DNA of 64,000 nucleotides from Paraburkholderia fungorum (GTDB taxonomy: Bacteria; Pseudomonadota; Gammaproteobacteria; Burkholderiales; Burkholderiaceae), in NCBI RefSeq assembly GCF_003610895.1, contig NZ_MCAS01000007.1, forward strand, positions 1 through 64,000, written 5' to 3'. Below, piece after piece: positions 25,659 to 34,816 of this stretch. The notes below the pieces were generated by a model that worked only from the letters and a program-made list of their open reading frames with translations, made no database searches and was not told the DNA's origin. Position numbers and translations under genes: made by a program. Position 1 is the stretch's first letter; each line of letters begins with the position of its first letter.

Positions 25659-25808
25659 GTGCGCACTCCATTGGTTAGCGGTTCGTATGAGATGAATGCT
25701 AAGGACGTGCGCCGTCCCCGTCTTCCTCCGCTTCGATGGATGAAACTATTATTTTCCACTGCGAGGTGTCGTATATATTGAGGCGACGCCAATACGGAAG
25801 CCGTGGAA

Positions 25809-27635
25809 ATGTCAGATCAATTGTCTCGGATAGTCGCGCTGCGTGACGTTGCAAGCCAGATCAATTCAGACGGCGATCTTGACGCTCTGCTGCGTGACCT
25901 CATCAAGGCAGCGTGCCGGCATGGTTCGTGGGATCTGGGTTCGGTGATGGCGGTGGATCTGGCGCATGGCTGGTCGCTTGTCATGGCCCGCTACGAGACC
26001 ACCTTGCTGCCGCGTCCGTTGTCGGACCGCTGGGAGTTGGCCACGAGTCCGGCCTTGGTCGCGTTGCAGCGCAGCGAGCCGGTGTATATCCGCGATGCGC
26101 GAGATTCGGAGGAGTTCCCCGGTTACCGGCGCGATGCGAACGAGCGCGATTACTGCACCGTGCTGGTCTTTCCGATGGCCAGTGCCGATGCCGAAGGGCG
26201 TCCCATGGTGGTATCCGTTGCTTCGCGGAAAGTGACGGACGTATCCGCGGACGATCTCGCTTACATGGCGACCATCGTGCACCTCGGGGCAATCGCGGTA
26301 GATCGTGCGCACCGGCATCGCGCGGAGCTTGCCGCAGCCGAGCAATTGCGCCGCGTGCTGGGCGCACAGAGCTCGCTGTTGCGGGAAGTGCTGGACGGCG
26401 GCTCGACAGACGCACTCGTGACGATGCTCGGCGATCTGTTGAACGCGCCGGTGCTCGTTCTCGATTTCTTCGCCAGCAGCATGGTTGGTTTCGTGTCGCC
26501 GGTACCTGATGTGCATGACAACGCGGCGTGGCGCAAGATGCTCGACGGCGCGCCCGGACGCCAGTTGCTGAGCGACGTTCGCGATGCCATCAAGTACCGG
26601 CATACCGGGACGCTCGCGTTGCGCATGGGTGAGACGCTGTCACTGGACGCGCAGATCGAGCCGCTGATGGTCGACGACGAGGCGGTCGGCGCACTGCTGA
26701 CTTTCGGCAAGCCCGACGGGAGCGACCTGCGCAAGCTGCTGATCGAGAGCGCGAAGTTTGCACTGAGTGTGCAATTGATGCGTAGCGTCATCCGCTATCG
26801 CTTCGAGACACGAACGTTCACAGAGTTATTTTTCGAAATCGTCGAGCGCCGCTGGCGAGATGAGCAGGATGTGCTTAACCGGGCCCGGCGTCTCGGGTTG
26901 TCGCTCGCCGCGCCGACGCGCATGCTCGTGATCGATTTTCCGGATCGCGCGGACACGTCTGCGGATGTTTCGGTCGACGCCCAGCATGCCGTCGCGCTGC
27001 TTGCGTCGCAGCAGCACATTGCGGTGCACATTGTCGCTGTTGGCGGCGGTCTCGTCTGTCTGGTACCCCAGGAGCCAGGCGAAAATCTGGATCTGGTCGC
27101 GCGGCTCGCACATCGTATTTCCGAAACGCTTGGACGGTCGTTCGGTAGCGAGCCCATCGTGGTGTTCGGCGATACGTGCGAGGGTCTGGAAGCCTACGCG
27201 AAGGGGTGGGAGCGCTGCTGGCGCATGATCCGGGTTGCCCGTACCTTCGGCCGCAGAGGCGTGATCGCCGTTCCCGATCTGGGACCGTTGCCGATGCTGA
27301 TCGGCGCGGCCGACTCCACCGACGTGCGCAACTTTATCGACGGCGCGATCGGCCGGGTGGTCGCCCATGATCGAAAGAACGGCACGACCTACCTGGAAAC
27401 CCTGGCTGCCTATATTCGTTCCGGTTGCCGCAGTCAGCCCTGCGCCGATGCGATCGGTCTGCACGTGACAACGCTGCGCTACCGCCTCGCGCGGATCGCG
27501 GACCTGTTCGGCATCGTGGTTGAAACACCGGAGCAACGTTTCGCGATCGAACTTGCGCTGCAACTGCATAGCCTGATCGAGAACAGCGTACCGTCCGCGA
27601 GTCCACTGGAGTCGATGCCTCGAATGCGAGGCTAA
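25809..27635 (+). CDS. PucR/CdaR-type transcriptional regulator with GAF domain
   Basis: Regulator of 608 residues. The N-terminal third (about 10-180) reads as a GAF-like sensor domain (VALRDVASQINSDGDLDALLRDLIKAA). The middle is a PucR-type linker, and the C-terminal 60 residues contain the HTH_30 unit typical of the family: LETLAAYIRSGCRSQPCADAIGLHVTTLRYRLARIADLFG. PucR-type proteins usually activate nearby catabolic genes in response to the substrate. ATG at 25809 has GGAAG 8 bases upstream; GTG at 25803 is too close to that site. It sits between the DUF1185 gene and the flavin reductase gene. Confidence 0.88.
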   Translation: MSDQLSRIVALRDVASQINSDGDLDALLRDLIKAACRHGSWDLGSVMAVDLAHGWSLVMARYETTLLPRPLSDRWELATSPALVALQRSEPVYIRDARDSEEFPGYRRDANERDYCTVLVFPMASADAEGRPMVVSVASRKVTDVSADDLAYMATIVHLGAIAVDRAHRHRAELAAAEQLRRVLGAQSSLLREVLDGGSTDALVTMLGDLLNAPVLVLDFFASSMVGFVSPVPDVHDNAAWRKMLDGAPGRQLLSDVRDAIKYRHTGTLALRMGETLSLDAQIEPLMVDDEAVGALLTFGKPDGSDLRKLLIESAKFALSVQLMRSVIRYRFETRTFTELFFEIVERRWRDEQDVLNRARRLGLSLAAPTRMLVIDFPDRADTSADVSVDAQHAVALLASQQHIAVHIVAVGGGLVCLVPQEPGENLDLVARLAHRISETLGRSFGSEPIVVFGDTCEGLEAYAKGWERCWRMIRVARTFGRRGVIAVPDLGPLPMLIGAADSTDVRNFIDGAIGRVVAHDRKNGTTYLETLAAYIRSGCRSQPCADAIGLHVTTLRYRLARIADLFGIVVETPEQRFAIELALQLHSLIENSVPSASPLESMPRMRG

Positions 27636-27728
27636 TTAATTGCGTTTGTCCTCCGATCCAGCGGAAGAAACCTTTTTTTGCATGGCTTAACTTCTACCTC
27701 AACGCAATGACGTTTCGAGGTGAAGGAC

Positions 27729-28709
27729 ATGCAAGCCGAAGTTACAGACAAACCGATCGCCATCGATCCCGTGGCCTTGCGCCGGGCCTTCGGCACGTTC
27801 GTCACGGGCGTGACCGTGGTGACCACGCGCGACGCAGAAGGCCGCCCGCGTGGCATGACCGCGAACTCGTTCACCTCGGTGTCGCTCGATCCACCGCTGC
27901 TGCTGGTCTGTGTCGGCAAGGGCGCGTCCAGCTTCCCCGTTTTTCAGGCAACCGATCACTTCGCGGTCAATCTGCTGCGCGAGGCGCAGACCGACGTCTC
28001 CAATCTGTTCGCCTCCAAGTCGGCGGATAAGTTCGCAGCCGTCAGTCACGATCGCATTCATACCGGCGCACCGGTGCTGACGGATTGTCTGACCTGGTTC
28101 GACTGCACGGTCCATGACCGGGTCGACGCCGGCGATCATACGATTCTGATCGGCAAGGTTCAGGCGTTCGGCACCAGTCCGTCGGCACCGCTGGGCTTCT
28201 GTCGCGGCAGCTATGCGCAGGTCAAGAATCCGCTGCCGCCTGGCTGGCTTTCATCACACGACATGATCGTGGGCTACCTCGTCGAGGCGGAAGGCACGCT
28301 GTTGCTGGTTCGCGATGGCAAGCATGGCTGGACGCTGCCGAGCGCGCCACGCCGCCTCGCCAACGGCCGGCTGCCGGTGGCCGGCGGCGGCGATCTGGCA
28401 TTGCTGCCGGACGACACCTTTCTCTACTCGGTCTTCGACGTCGACGGCAGCGATTCGGGTTACCTGATCTACCGGGCAAGACTTGCCCAGCCGCGTGCGG
28501 CCTGCGATCTCCCTGAGCAATTCAGTTTCTTCCCTCTCGATCAGCTCCCCTACGACGAAATTCCGACCCCGGAAATTCGCGGGATGCTGCGCCGCTACGT
28601 GAGCGAAAGTGCGGGCGGCCGATTCGGTATTTACATGGATTCGCACGACGGCGGCCGTATCGCGATGGTCGGTGCGGCGCAGCCGCGAATCCCGCATCAG
28701 CAACCTTGA
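27729..28709 (+). CDS. flavin reductase (RutF/HpaC type) fused to a Nudix-like C-terminal domain
   Basis: Protein of 326 residues, twice the size of an ordinary flavin reductase. Residues about 10-170 form the reductase: LRRAFGTFVTGVTVVTT, RGMTANSFTSVSLDPPLLLVC and FAVNLL are the FMN-binding signatures. Residues about 175-325 are an extra domain with GYLVEAEGTLLLVRDGKHGWTLP, which resembles the first half of a Nudix fold but lacks the catalytic GX5EX7REUXEEXGU box, so hydrolase activity is unlikely. It should supply reduced FMN to the luciferase-like oxygenase two genes downstream. GAGG lies 8 bases before ATG at 27729. Confidence 0.87.
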   Translation: MQAEVTDKPIAIDPVALRRAFGTFVTGVTVVTTRDAEGRPRGMTANSFTSVSLDPPLLLVCVGKGASSFPVFQATDHFAVNLLREAQTDVSNLFASKSADKFAAVSHDRIHTGAPVLTDCLTWFDCTVHDRVDAGDHTILIGKVQAFGTSPSAPLGFCRGSYAQVKNPLPPGWLSSHDMIVGYLVEAEGTLLLVRDGKHGWTLPSAPRRLANGRLPVAGGGDLALLPDDTFLYSVFDVDGSDSGYLIYRARLAQPRAACDLPEQFSFFPLDQLPYDEIPTPEIRGMLRRYVSESAGGRFGIYMDSHDGGRIAMVGAAQPRIPHQQP

Positions 28710-28721
28710 TCCTCGAAGGAC

Positions 28722-30236
28722 ATGATGAAAACGACAGTTGAAAACTTGCAGGGCTCGCGTCTGGACCTGTTCATCGACGGACGCTTCGTGCGCCCGCACA
28801 GCGGCCAGTATGTGCCGAGCTACGACCCGACCACGGCCGAACCCTGGTATCAGTTTGCCCAGGCGGACGCCGAGGACGTCGATGCCGCCGTGAGTTCGGC
28901 GCAGGCCGCGCTTAAGAATCCGGCCTGGCGGCGCATGACGCAGACGGATCGCGGCAAGCTGGTGCGCCGCCTCGCCGACCTCGTGCTTGCGAATGCCGAG
29001 GAACTGGCGCTGATCGAATGCCGCGACAACGGCAAGCTGATCAAGGAAATGCGCGCGCAGATGCGCGCCATTCCGGATTCCTATCTGTATTTCGCCGGGA
29101 TGGCCGACAAGCTCCAGGGTGACACGATTCCGGTCAACAAGCTCGATACGCTGAATTTCAACTTGCGTGAACCGATCGGCGTGGTGGGCATGATCATTCC
29201 GTGGAATTCGCCGCTCATGATGCTGACGGGCACGCTGGCGCCGTGTCTCGCCATCGGCAACACGATTGTCGTCAAGCCCTCCGAGCACGCAACGGCCTCG
29301 ACCCTCGCGCTCGCCGAACTGGCGATCGAAGCCGGCATTCCGCCGGGTGTCTTCAACGTGGTCACGGGCGACGGCGTGACAACCGGCGACGCGCTCACGC
29401 GGCATCCGGGCATTGCCAAGTTCGTCTTCACCGGCAGCACGGTGACCGGCCGCAAGATTGCCGGCAATGCCGCGGAAAATCTGGTTCCGTGCCAGATGGA
29501 ACTGGGCGGCAAGTCGCCTCACGTCGTGTTTTCGGATGTCGATGTTGAGCGCGCGGTGAACGGCGTGGTGTCGGGTGTGTTCGCGGCGGCCGGGCAGACC
29601 TGCGTGGCGGGTTCGCGCTGTTTCGTCGAAGCGCCGGTGTACGAACGCTTTGTCGAGGCGCTGGTGGAGCGCACGCGGCGCATCAAGGTCGGCCATCCGA
29701 TGACCGAGGACACCGACATCGGACCGCTCGCGCTTGCCGCGCAGCTCGACAAAGTGCAGGGCTACGTCGCTTCCGGCGTGCACGAGGGCGCGAAGATCGC
29801 GATCGGCGGGCGCAAGCCGCGCGACTCGGCGCTGGAACGTGGCTGGTATTTCGAGCCGACCGTGATGACGCAGGCGCGCAACGACATGCGCTTCATGCAG
29901 GAAGAGATTTTCGGTCCGGTTGTCGGCGTGGTGCCGTTCAGCACTGAAGAAGAATTGATCGGGCTCGCCAACGACACCGAATACGGTCTCGCGTCGGGCA
30001 TCTGGACGCAGAACATCGACCGCGCATTGCGCTTTGCGCGCGACGTGGAAGCGGGCACCGTCTGGATCAACACCTATCGCTCGGCTGCGTACATGTCCGC
30101 GAACGGCGGCACCAAAAACAGCGGCTATGGCCGTCGTGGCGGCTTCGAAGTGATGCGCGAATTCTCGCGTCTGAAGAATGTTGTGATCGACTACTCGGGC
30201 GCGATGCAAGACCCATTCGTGATTCGTCTGCGCTAA
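28722..30236 (+). CDS. aldehyde dehydrogenase (NAD(P)-dependent)
   Basis: Enzyme of 504 residues oxidising an aldehyde to its acid. Catalytic residues are intact: N162 in PWN, E260 in MELGGKSP and C294 in AGQTCVAGSR. The C-terminal GYGRRGGFEVMREFS segment is typical of the class. Starts at 28722 and 28725 are both possible behind GAAGGA. It follows the flavin reductase by 12 bases and precedes the luciferase-like oxygenase by 49 bases, so it likely oxidises an aldehyde produced by oxygenase ring opening, as TgnC is reported to do in trigonelline breakdown. Confidence 0.93.
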   Translation: MMKTTVENLQGSRLDLFIDGRFVRPHSGQYVPSYDPTTAEPWYQFAQADAEDVDAAVSSAQAALKNPAWRRMTQTDRGKLVRRLADLVLANAEELALIECRDNGKLIKEMRAQMRAIPDSYLYFAGMADKLQGDTIPVNKLDTLNFNLREPIGVVGMIIPWNSPLMMLTGTLAPCLAIGNTIVVKPSEHATASTLALAELAIEAGIPPGVFNVVTGDGVTTGDALTRHPGIAKFVFTGSTVTGRKIAGNAAENLVPCQMELGGKSPHVVFSDVDVERAVNGVVSGVFAAAGQTCVAGSRCFVEAPVYERFVEALVERTRRIKVGHPMTEDTDIGPLALAAQLDKVQGYVASGVHEGAKIAIGGRKPRDSALERGWYFEPTVMTQARNDMRFMQEEIFGPVVGVVPFSTEEELIGLANDTEYGLASGIWTQNIDRALRFARDVEAGTVWINTYRSAAYMSANGGTKNSGYGRRGGFEVMREFSRLKNVVIDYSGAMQDPFVIRLR

Positions 30237-30285
30237 GCGGCAACAACTTTTTCGCGCGACCGGAAAACAGATCAGGAGGTTTCAA

Positions 30286-31371
30286 ATGAAATTTGCCGTT
30301 TCGCTCAGCATGGAGCGCTTCTCGCCGACCGATTCGATGGCCGACGAGATGGCCAATATGCTCACGTTGGTCCGCATGGCCGACGAGGGCGGTTTCGAAA
30401 CGCTATGGACAGCCGAGCATCACACGATCGAGTGCACGGTGTCGCCTAACCCGTTCACCGTGCTGGCGTGGCTCGCCCAGCATACGGAGCGCATCAGGCT
30501 CGGCACGGCGACGCTGGTCGCGCCGTACTGGTCGCCGATCCGGCTCGCGGGTGAGGCCGCCATGTGCGATCACCTGAGCGGCGGGCGCCTCGAGTTCGGC
30601 ATCGCGCGCGGCGCCTATCAGTACGAGTTCGACCGGATGGCGGGCGGTATTCCTCAGCAGGAAGGCGTCGCCTATATGAAGGAGCTCGTGCCGGCCGTGC
30701 AGAAGCTATGGGCGGGCGATTACGCTCATGATGGGCACTACTGGAAATTCCCGCTGGCGACCTCGGTGCCGAAACCTTTGCAGCAGCCGCATCCCCCGAT
30801 CTGGGTCGCCACTCGCGATCCGGGCAGCTTCGACTGGGCCGTGGGCATCGGCGCGAACATTCTGTCCACGCCGCTGTCGGCGCCGCCGTCGGAGGTGGCC
30901 GTGCTCGGCGAGAAGTTCCGCAAGGCGGTGGCCGATCATCCCGAGCGGCCGCGCCCGAGATTCATGATGCAGCGGCGCACCTGCGTCTACGACCGGGCCG
31001 AGGACTGGGAGGTTGCCGTGCGGCACAGTGTCGACTATGGCCGTACCTTCGAGAATCTGATGCAGAACATTGGCACCGTCACGAATGGGTTCCCCGAAGC
31101 CGTGCCTTACGAAATCGTAGCGAACCGCGCCAACTACGATCCGGCTGCGCTGCGCGACAATCTGATGTTCGGCACTCCGGACGAAGTGATCAGGAAGCTG
31201 CAGATTTATGAAGATCAGGGCGTCGACCAGTTCTGCCTCGGTCTGTCGTTCAACCTGCCGTTCGAGTTTCAGCTCAGAACCTTGCGTCTGTTCATCGACG
31301 AGGTGATGCCGCACTTCGCTGCCCGCGAGCGTAGCCGGGAACTCGAGTCGAACCGCGCGACCCAGGGGTGA
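30286..31371 (+). CDS. LLM-class flavin-dependent monooxygenase (bacterial luciferase-like)
   Basis: TIM-barrel oxygenase of 361 residues that uses FMNH2 from a partner reductase. Signatures are MADEGGFETLWTAEHH near 30-45, RIRLGTATLVAPYWSPIRLAGEAAMCDHLSGGR (about 64-100) in pieces, RLEFGIARGAYQYEF, and HPPIWVATRDPGSFDWAVGIGANIL. An excellent AGGAGG site precedes ATG at 30286. The pairing with a flavin reductase three genes in the same direction makes a two-component oxygenase. Such pairs open N-heterocycles (trigonelline, pyridine, uracil) or cleave C-N and C-S bonds. The substrate is not determined by sequence. Confidence 0.9.
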   Translation: MKFAVSLSMERFSPTDSMADEMANMLTLVRMADEGGFETLWTAEHHTIECTVSPNPFTVLAWLAQHTERIRLGTATLVAPYWSPIRLAGEAAMCDHLSGGRLEFGIARGAYQYEFDRMAGGIPQQEGVAYMKELVPAVQKLWAGDYAHDGHYWKFPLATSVPKPLQQPHPPIWVATRDPGSFDWAVGIGANILSTPLSAPPSEVAVLGEKFRKAVADHPERPRPRFMMQRRTCVYDRAEDWEVAVRHSVDYGRTFENLMQNIGTVTNGFPEAVPYEIVANRANYDPAALRDNLMFGTPDEVIRKLQIYEDQGVDQFCLGLSFNLPFEFQLRTLRLFIDEVMPHFAARERSRELESNRATQG

Positions 31372-31377
31372 CCCGCG

Positions 31378-32223
31378 ATGAAAGCGACAGTGTCTACCGC
31401 GACTCAAACGGGCGGCGACCACACGCTCTGCGTGCGCGGCGTCGAGCTGAACTATCGCCTTCAGGGAGAGGGGCCGCGGGCGCTGATCTGTATTCATGGT
31501 GTCGGCTCCTATCTTGAAGCGTGGGACGGCGTGGCCGCGCGGCTCGGCGACGCGTTCCGCGTGCTGAGCTTCGACCTGCGCGGTCATGGCCGGTCGTCGC
31601 GGGTAAAGGGGCGCTATGAGATCGACGACTTCGTCGGCGACGTGCTGGCGCTTGCCGATCACGCCGGCTTCGAGCAGTTCGACCTCGCCGGCTTTTCGCT
31701 CGGCGGGCTGGTCGCGCAGCGGCTCGCGCTCACGCATCCACAGCGTCTGCGCAAGCTCGTGCTGCTGGCGACGGTTGCCGGCCGCACGCCGGAGGAGCGC
31801 GAACGGGTCGCGGCGCGGCTCGCGGCGCTCGAGTCCGGCGACCGCGGCTCGCACTACGATGCGTCGCTGTCGCGCTGGCTCACCGAAGAATTCCAGCAGC
31901 GCAATCCTGAGCTAGTCGCTCAACTGCGTCAGCGCAACGCCGACAACGATCCCGACTGCTACGCCGCTGCTTACCGCGTGCTGGCACAAACGGACTTCGG
32001 CGGTTTGATCGACCGGATAGCCGTGCCGACGCTGATTGCGACCGGTGAAGACGATCAGGGCTCGAACCCGCGCATGGCGAACTTCATGCACCAGTGCATT
32101 CGTCAGTCGCAACTGGCGATCCTGCCGGGTCTGCGCCATTCGATTCTGATCGAGGCGCCCGACGTGGTGGCTGCGCTGATGCGCCGCTTTTTGAGCGACG
32201 ACGGCAAGGAGGTGCGGCCATGA
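31378..32223 (+). CDS. alpha/beta hydrolase
   Basis: Soluble hydrolase of 281 residues, close in pattern to 3-oxoadipate enol-lactonase and related esterases. Oxyanion-hole segment ICIHGVGSYLEAWD near 38-50, nucleophile S107 in GFSLGG, acid in ATGEDDQGS and histidine H254 in GLRHS. It begins 6 bases after the oxygenase gene, and the NIPSNAP gene overlaps its end. It probably hydrolyses a lactone, ester or amide arising from the oxygenated product. It is the best local candidate for the hydrolytic step that a tgn-like pathway would need. Confidence 0.88.
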   Translation: MKATVSTATQTGGDHTLCVRGVELNYRLQGEGPRALICIHGVGSYLEAWDGVAARLGDAFRVLSFDLRGHGRSSRVKGRYEIDDFVGDVLALADHAGFEQFDLAGFSLGGLVAQRLALTHPQRLRKLVLLATVAGRTPEERERVAARLAALESGDRGSHYDASLSRWLTEEFQQRNPELVAQLRQRNADNDPDCYAAAYRVLAQTDFGGLIDRIAVPTLIATGEDDQGSNPRMANFMHQCIRQSQLAILPGLRHSILIEAPDVVAALMRRFLSDDGKEVRP

Positions 32224-32576
32224 TTGTCGAAGAGCGTATCTATCGCATCAGGAACGGCAGGATGGGCAAATATCTGCAGCTCGTACGGGACGAAGGCCTC
32301 GCGATTCAGCAGCCGATTCTGGGCTATCTGATCGGCTATTTCACGACCGAGTTTGGTACGCTGAGCCAGGTGACGCATCTGTGGGGCTACGCCGATTACG
32401 AGGACCGTGCGCGGCGCCGCCGGCAACTGGCGAACGACGATAGATGGCAGGCCTTCTTGCCGAAGCTGTCGGAGAACATCGAGCAGGCTGAAAACAGGAT
32501 TCTGGTGCCGACCGACTTTTCGCCGTTGCGGCTGCCGTCCGGTTTCTCCCACCAACACGAGGAGACGAGACTATGA
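32220..32576 (+). CDS. NIPSNAP-family protein
   Basis: Small protein of 118 residues with the dimeric alpha/beta-barrel-type NIPSNAP fold. It starts MIVEERIYRIRNGRMGKYLQL and contains the family patch TTEFGTLSQVTHLWGYADYEDRARRRRQL. Biochemical role of bacterial NIPSNAP proteins is largely unknown; they often accompany oxygenase and dehydrogenase genes. A near-perfect AAGGAGG precedes ATG at 32220, which overlaps the hydrolase stop. It also overlaps the next gene, proV-like, by ATGA, showing that catabolic and transport genes belong to one operon. Confidence 0.87.
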   Translation: MIVEERIYRIRNGRMGKYLQLVRDEGLAIQQPILGYLIGYFTTEFGTLSQVTHLWGYADYEDRARRRRQLANDDRWQAFLPKLSENIEQAENRILVPTDFSPLRLPSGFSHQHEETRL

Positions 32577-33757
32577 CTGAGCGCTTGAAGATCGAGCACC
32601 TGTACAAGGTGTTCACGGATAAACCTGCACAGGCGCTGGCGATGCTGCAGGCCGGCAAAACCAAGTCCGAGGTGCAGCAGGAACTGGGGCACGTCGTCGG
32701 TCTCGACGATGTTTCGCTGAGCGTGCCCTCCGGTGCGATGTACATGATCATGGGCCTGTCGGGTTCGGGCAAGTCGACGCTTGCGCGCTGTATCAACCGG
32801 CTTAACGAACCGAGCGCCGGCAGGATCCTGCTGGACGACCAGGATATCTGCACACTCGACGAAGCCGGTTTGCGCGACGTGCGGCGCAACCGGATTTCGA
32901 TGGTGTTCCAGCATTTCGCTTTGCTGCCGAACCGGCGGGTGATCGAAAACGTCGAGTTCGGCCTCAAGCTGCGCGGCATGCCGGCGCAGCAACGGCGCAG
33001 GCGTGCCGAGGAAGTGCTGAACGTTGTCGGTCTTGCGCGCTGGGCGTATCACCTGCCGCATGAACTCAGCGGCGGGATGCGCCAACGCGTCGGCCTCGCG
33101 CGCGCGCTCGCCACCGATGCCGACATCCTCATCATGGACGAAGCGTTCAGCGCGCTCGACCCGCTGATCCGCACCGAGATGCAGGACGAGCTGCTGCGGC
33201 TGCAACGCACGCTCAACAAGACCATTCTGTTCATCACGCATGACTTCCAGGAGGCGCTCAAGCTCGGCACGCGCATCGCGATCATGTCGGAAGGACGGCT
33301 GGTTCGCGAGGGTACGCCCCAATCGATCGTGCTCGAACCCGGCAGTGATTACGTCGCCGCTTTCACTCGCGAAGTCGACCGCGCGCGGCTGTTCGATGCG
33401 GGCTCGGTGATGACCTCGCTCGTGACGGTGCTGAGCGGGCCGGGCGGGGTCCTCAAAGGCGATGCCTCGGGGCGGCCGGGACTGGGCTTCGTGCTCGACG
33501 CGGACGAGCGGATTCTTGGCACCGTGACGGCCTCCGAGATCGAGCAGGCGCGCGGCAGCGGTTTGCTGCCCCGGCCGGATACCCGCTTCACCTGTGTGCG
33601 CGCCGATACCCGGCTCGTCGACGTGGCAGGCTGCTGCAACACCGACGAACCGATCGGTGTGATAGACGATGCCGGCCGCCTGATCGGCCGTCTGGAAGCG
33701 GGGCAGATTCTTGCCCGTATCGGCGCCCAGGGCGCTGTGGGAGCACGCCATGTTTAA
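32573..33757 (+). CDS. glycine betaine/proline-type ABC transporter ATP-binding protein (ProV/OpuAA-like)
   Basis: ATPase of 394 residues. The ProV-specific N-terminal extension (KIEHLYKVFTDKPAQALAML, with the GKTKSEVQQE helix) precedes Walker A GLSGSGKST at 61-69. The signature is LSGGMRQRVGLARAL and Walker B is DILIMDEAFSALDP. The C-terminal region (about 280-390) is a weakly conserved CBS-like pair that senses ionic strength in OpuA; here the second half (GVIDDAGRLIGRLEAGQIL) is CBS-like. It overlaps the NIPSNAP gene and the next permease gene. It drives import of a betaine or other quaternary ammonium compound. Confidence 0.92.
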   Translation: MTERLKIEHLYKVFTDKPAQALAMLQAGKTKSEVQQELGHVVGLDDVSLSVPSGAMYMIMGLSGSGKSTLARCINRLNEPSAGRILLDDQDICTLDEAGLRDVRRNRISMVFQHFALLPNRRVIENVEFGLKLRGMPAQQRRRRAEEVLNVVGLARWAYHLPHELSGGMRQRVGLARALATDADILIMDEAFSALDPLIRTEMQDELLRLQRTLNKTILFITHDFQEALKLGTRIAIMSEGRLVREGTPQSIVLEPGSDYVAAFTREVDRARLFDAGSVMTSLVTVLSGPGGVLKGDASGRPGLGFVLDADERILGTVTASEIEQARGSGLLPRPDTRFTCVRADTRLVDVAGCCNTDEPIGVIDDAGRLIGRLEAGQILARIGAQGAVGARHV

Positions 33758-34700
33758 AGCCGACGACCTTGCGGTTTTGCCGATCGCCCAGTGGATTCAG
33801 GAAGGCGTGCAATGGATCGCGCTCCATTTGCGCCCCACCTTTCTCGCGATCAAGTGGCCGATCGAGAAGCTTCTGACGTTCAATGGCGACGTGCTGCACG
33901 CGATCCCGTTTCCCGTCATGGTGCTCTTGACGTTCGTGCTGGCGTGGCGTCTGACGAGCCTCGGCGTCGCCGTGTTCAGTGCGGCGGGGCTGGTCGCGAT
34001 CGCCGTGCTCGGCGTCTGGGGCGATGCGATGACCACACTCTCGCTGATCGCCACGGCGATCGTGTTCTGCGCCGTGCTCGGCATTCCTATCGGTATCTGC
34101 TGTGCACGCAGTGAACGGGTCTGGCGGATTGTGCGGCCGATTCTCGACATCATGCAGACGACACCGACCTTCGTCTATCTCGTGCCGGTCGTGATGCTGT
34201 TCGGCGTCGGCACCGTGCCGGGGGAAGTCGCGGTCGTGATCACCGCGATGCCGCCGCTGATCCGCTTCACCAACCTCGGGATCAGGATGGTCGAGCATGA
34301 GATCGTCGAAGCGGGGCTCGCGTTCGGCGCGAACCGGCGCCAGCTGTTGTGGGAGGTTCAGTTGCCGCTCGCGATTCCAACCATTCTCGGCGGCCTGAAC
34401 CAGACGGTGCTCACCGCGATGGTGATGTCGGTGGTGATCGCGATGATCGGCGCGGAAGGACTGGGTCTGGTCGTGCTTCAGGGGCTCGGGCGTCTCGACG
34501 TCGGGCAGGCGGCAGTGGGTGGCATCGCGATTGTTCTGCTGGCAATGATGCTCGATCGCATCACCCAGAAGCTCGCCCAACCGCGGGCCGGCAATCGCAG
34601 CCCGCTGCTGTCGACCGTTATGCGTCTGTTCATCGGCAACCGCAGCGCTGCCGCCGAGACGGCGGCACATCATCCCCACGACGCGGAAAAAGCACTGTGA
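33750..34700 (+). CDS. glycine betaine/proline-type ABC permease (ProW-like)
   Basis: Membrane protein of 316 residues with about six or seven hydrophobic segments and an N-terminal amphipathic region (FKADDLAVLPIAQWIQEGVQWIALHLRP, in two blocks). Conserved permease segments include LDIMQTTPTFVYLVPVVMLFGVG and the loop EAGLAFGANRRQLLWEVQLP with the EAA-like motif. ATG at 33750 overlaps the proV-like stop and has GGGAG 6 bases upstream. Together with the ATPase and ProX proteins it forms a ProU-type system. The 116 bases after it hold only the ribosome site of the first ProX gene. Confidence 0.92.
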   Translation: MFKADDLAVLPIAQWIQEGVQWIALHLRPTFLAIKWPIEKLLTFNGDVLHAIPFPVMVLLTFVLAWRLTSLGVAVFSAAGLVAIAVLGVWGDAMTTLSLIATAIVFCAVLGIPIGICCARSERVWRIVRPILDIMQTTPTFVYLVPVVMLFGVGTVPGEVAVVITAMPPLIRFTNLGIRMVEHEIVEAGLAFGANRRQLLWEVQLPLAIPTILGGLNQTVLTAMVMSVVIAMIGAEGLGLVVLQGLGRLDVGQAAVGGIAIVLLAMMLDRITQKLAQPRAGNRSPLLSTVMRLFIGNRSAAAETAAHHPHDAEKAL

Positions 34701-34816
34701 TGCAAAGCGCGCGGACGCGATGGCGCCCGGCGCACTGGCAGATCGCCTGGCCGCGAGTGCGGCCGAGGTCGAACACACACTCGAATTTTCATAAGAGATA
34801 AGGATAGGAGACGTTC

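Noticed and set aside
28254..30209. A 651-codon open frame on the minus strand opposite the flavin reductase end and the aldehyde dehydrogenase
   Set aside because: It is histidine- and arginine-rich antisense of well-supported genes in high-GC DNA, with no recognisable domain.
34701..34816. Short open frames between ProW and the first ProX gene
   Set aside because: No ribosome site or conserved sequence; they appear to be chance frames in a leader.
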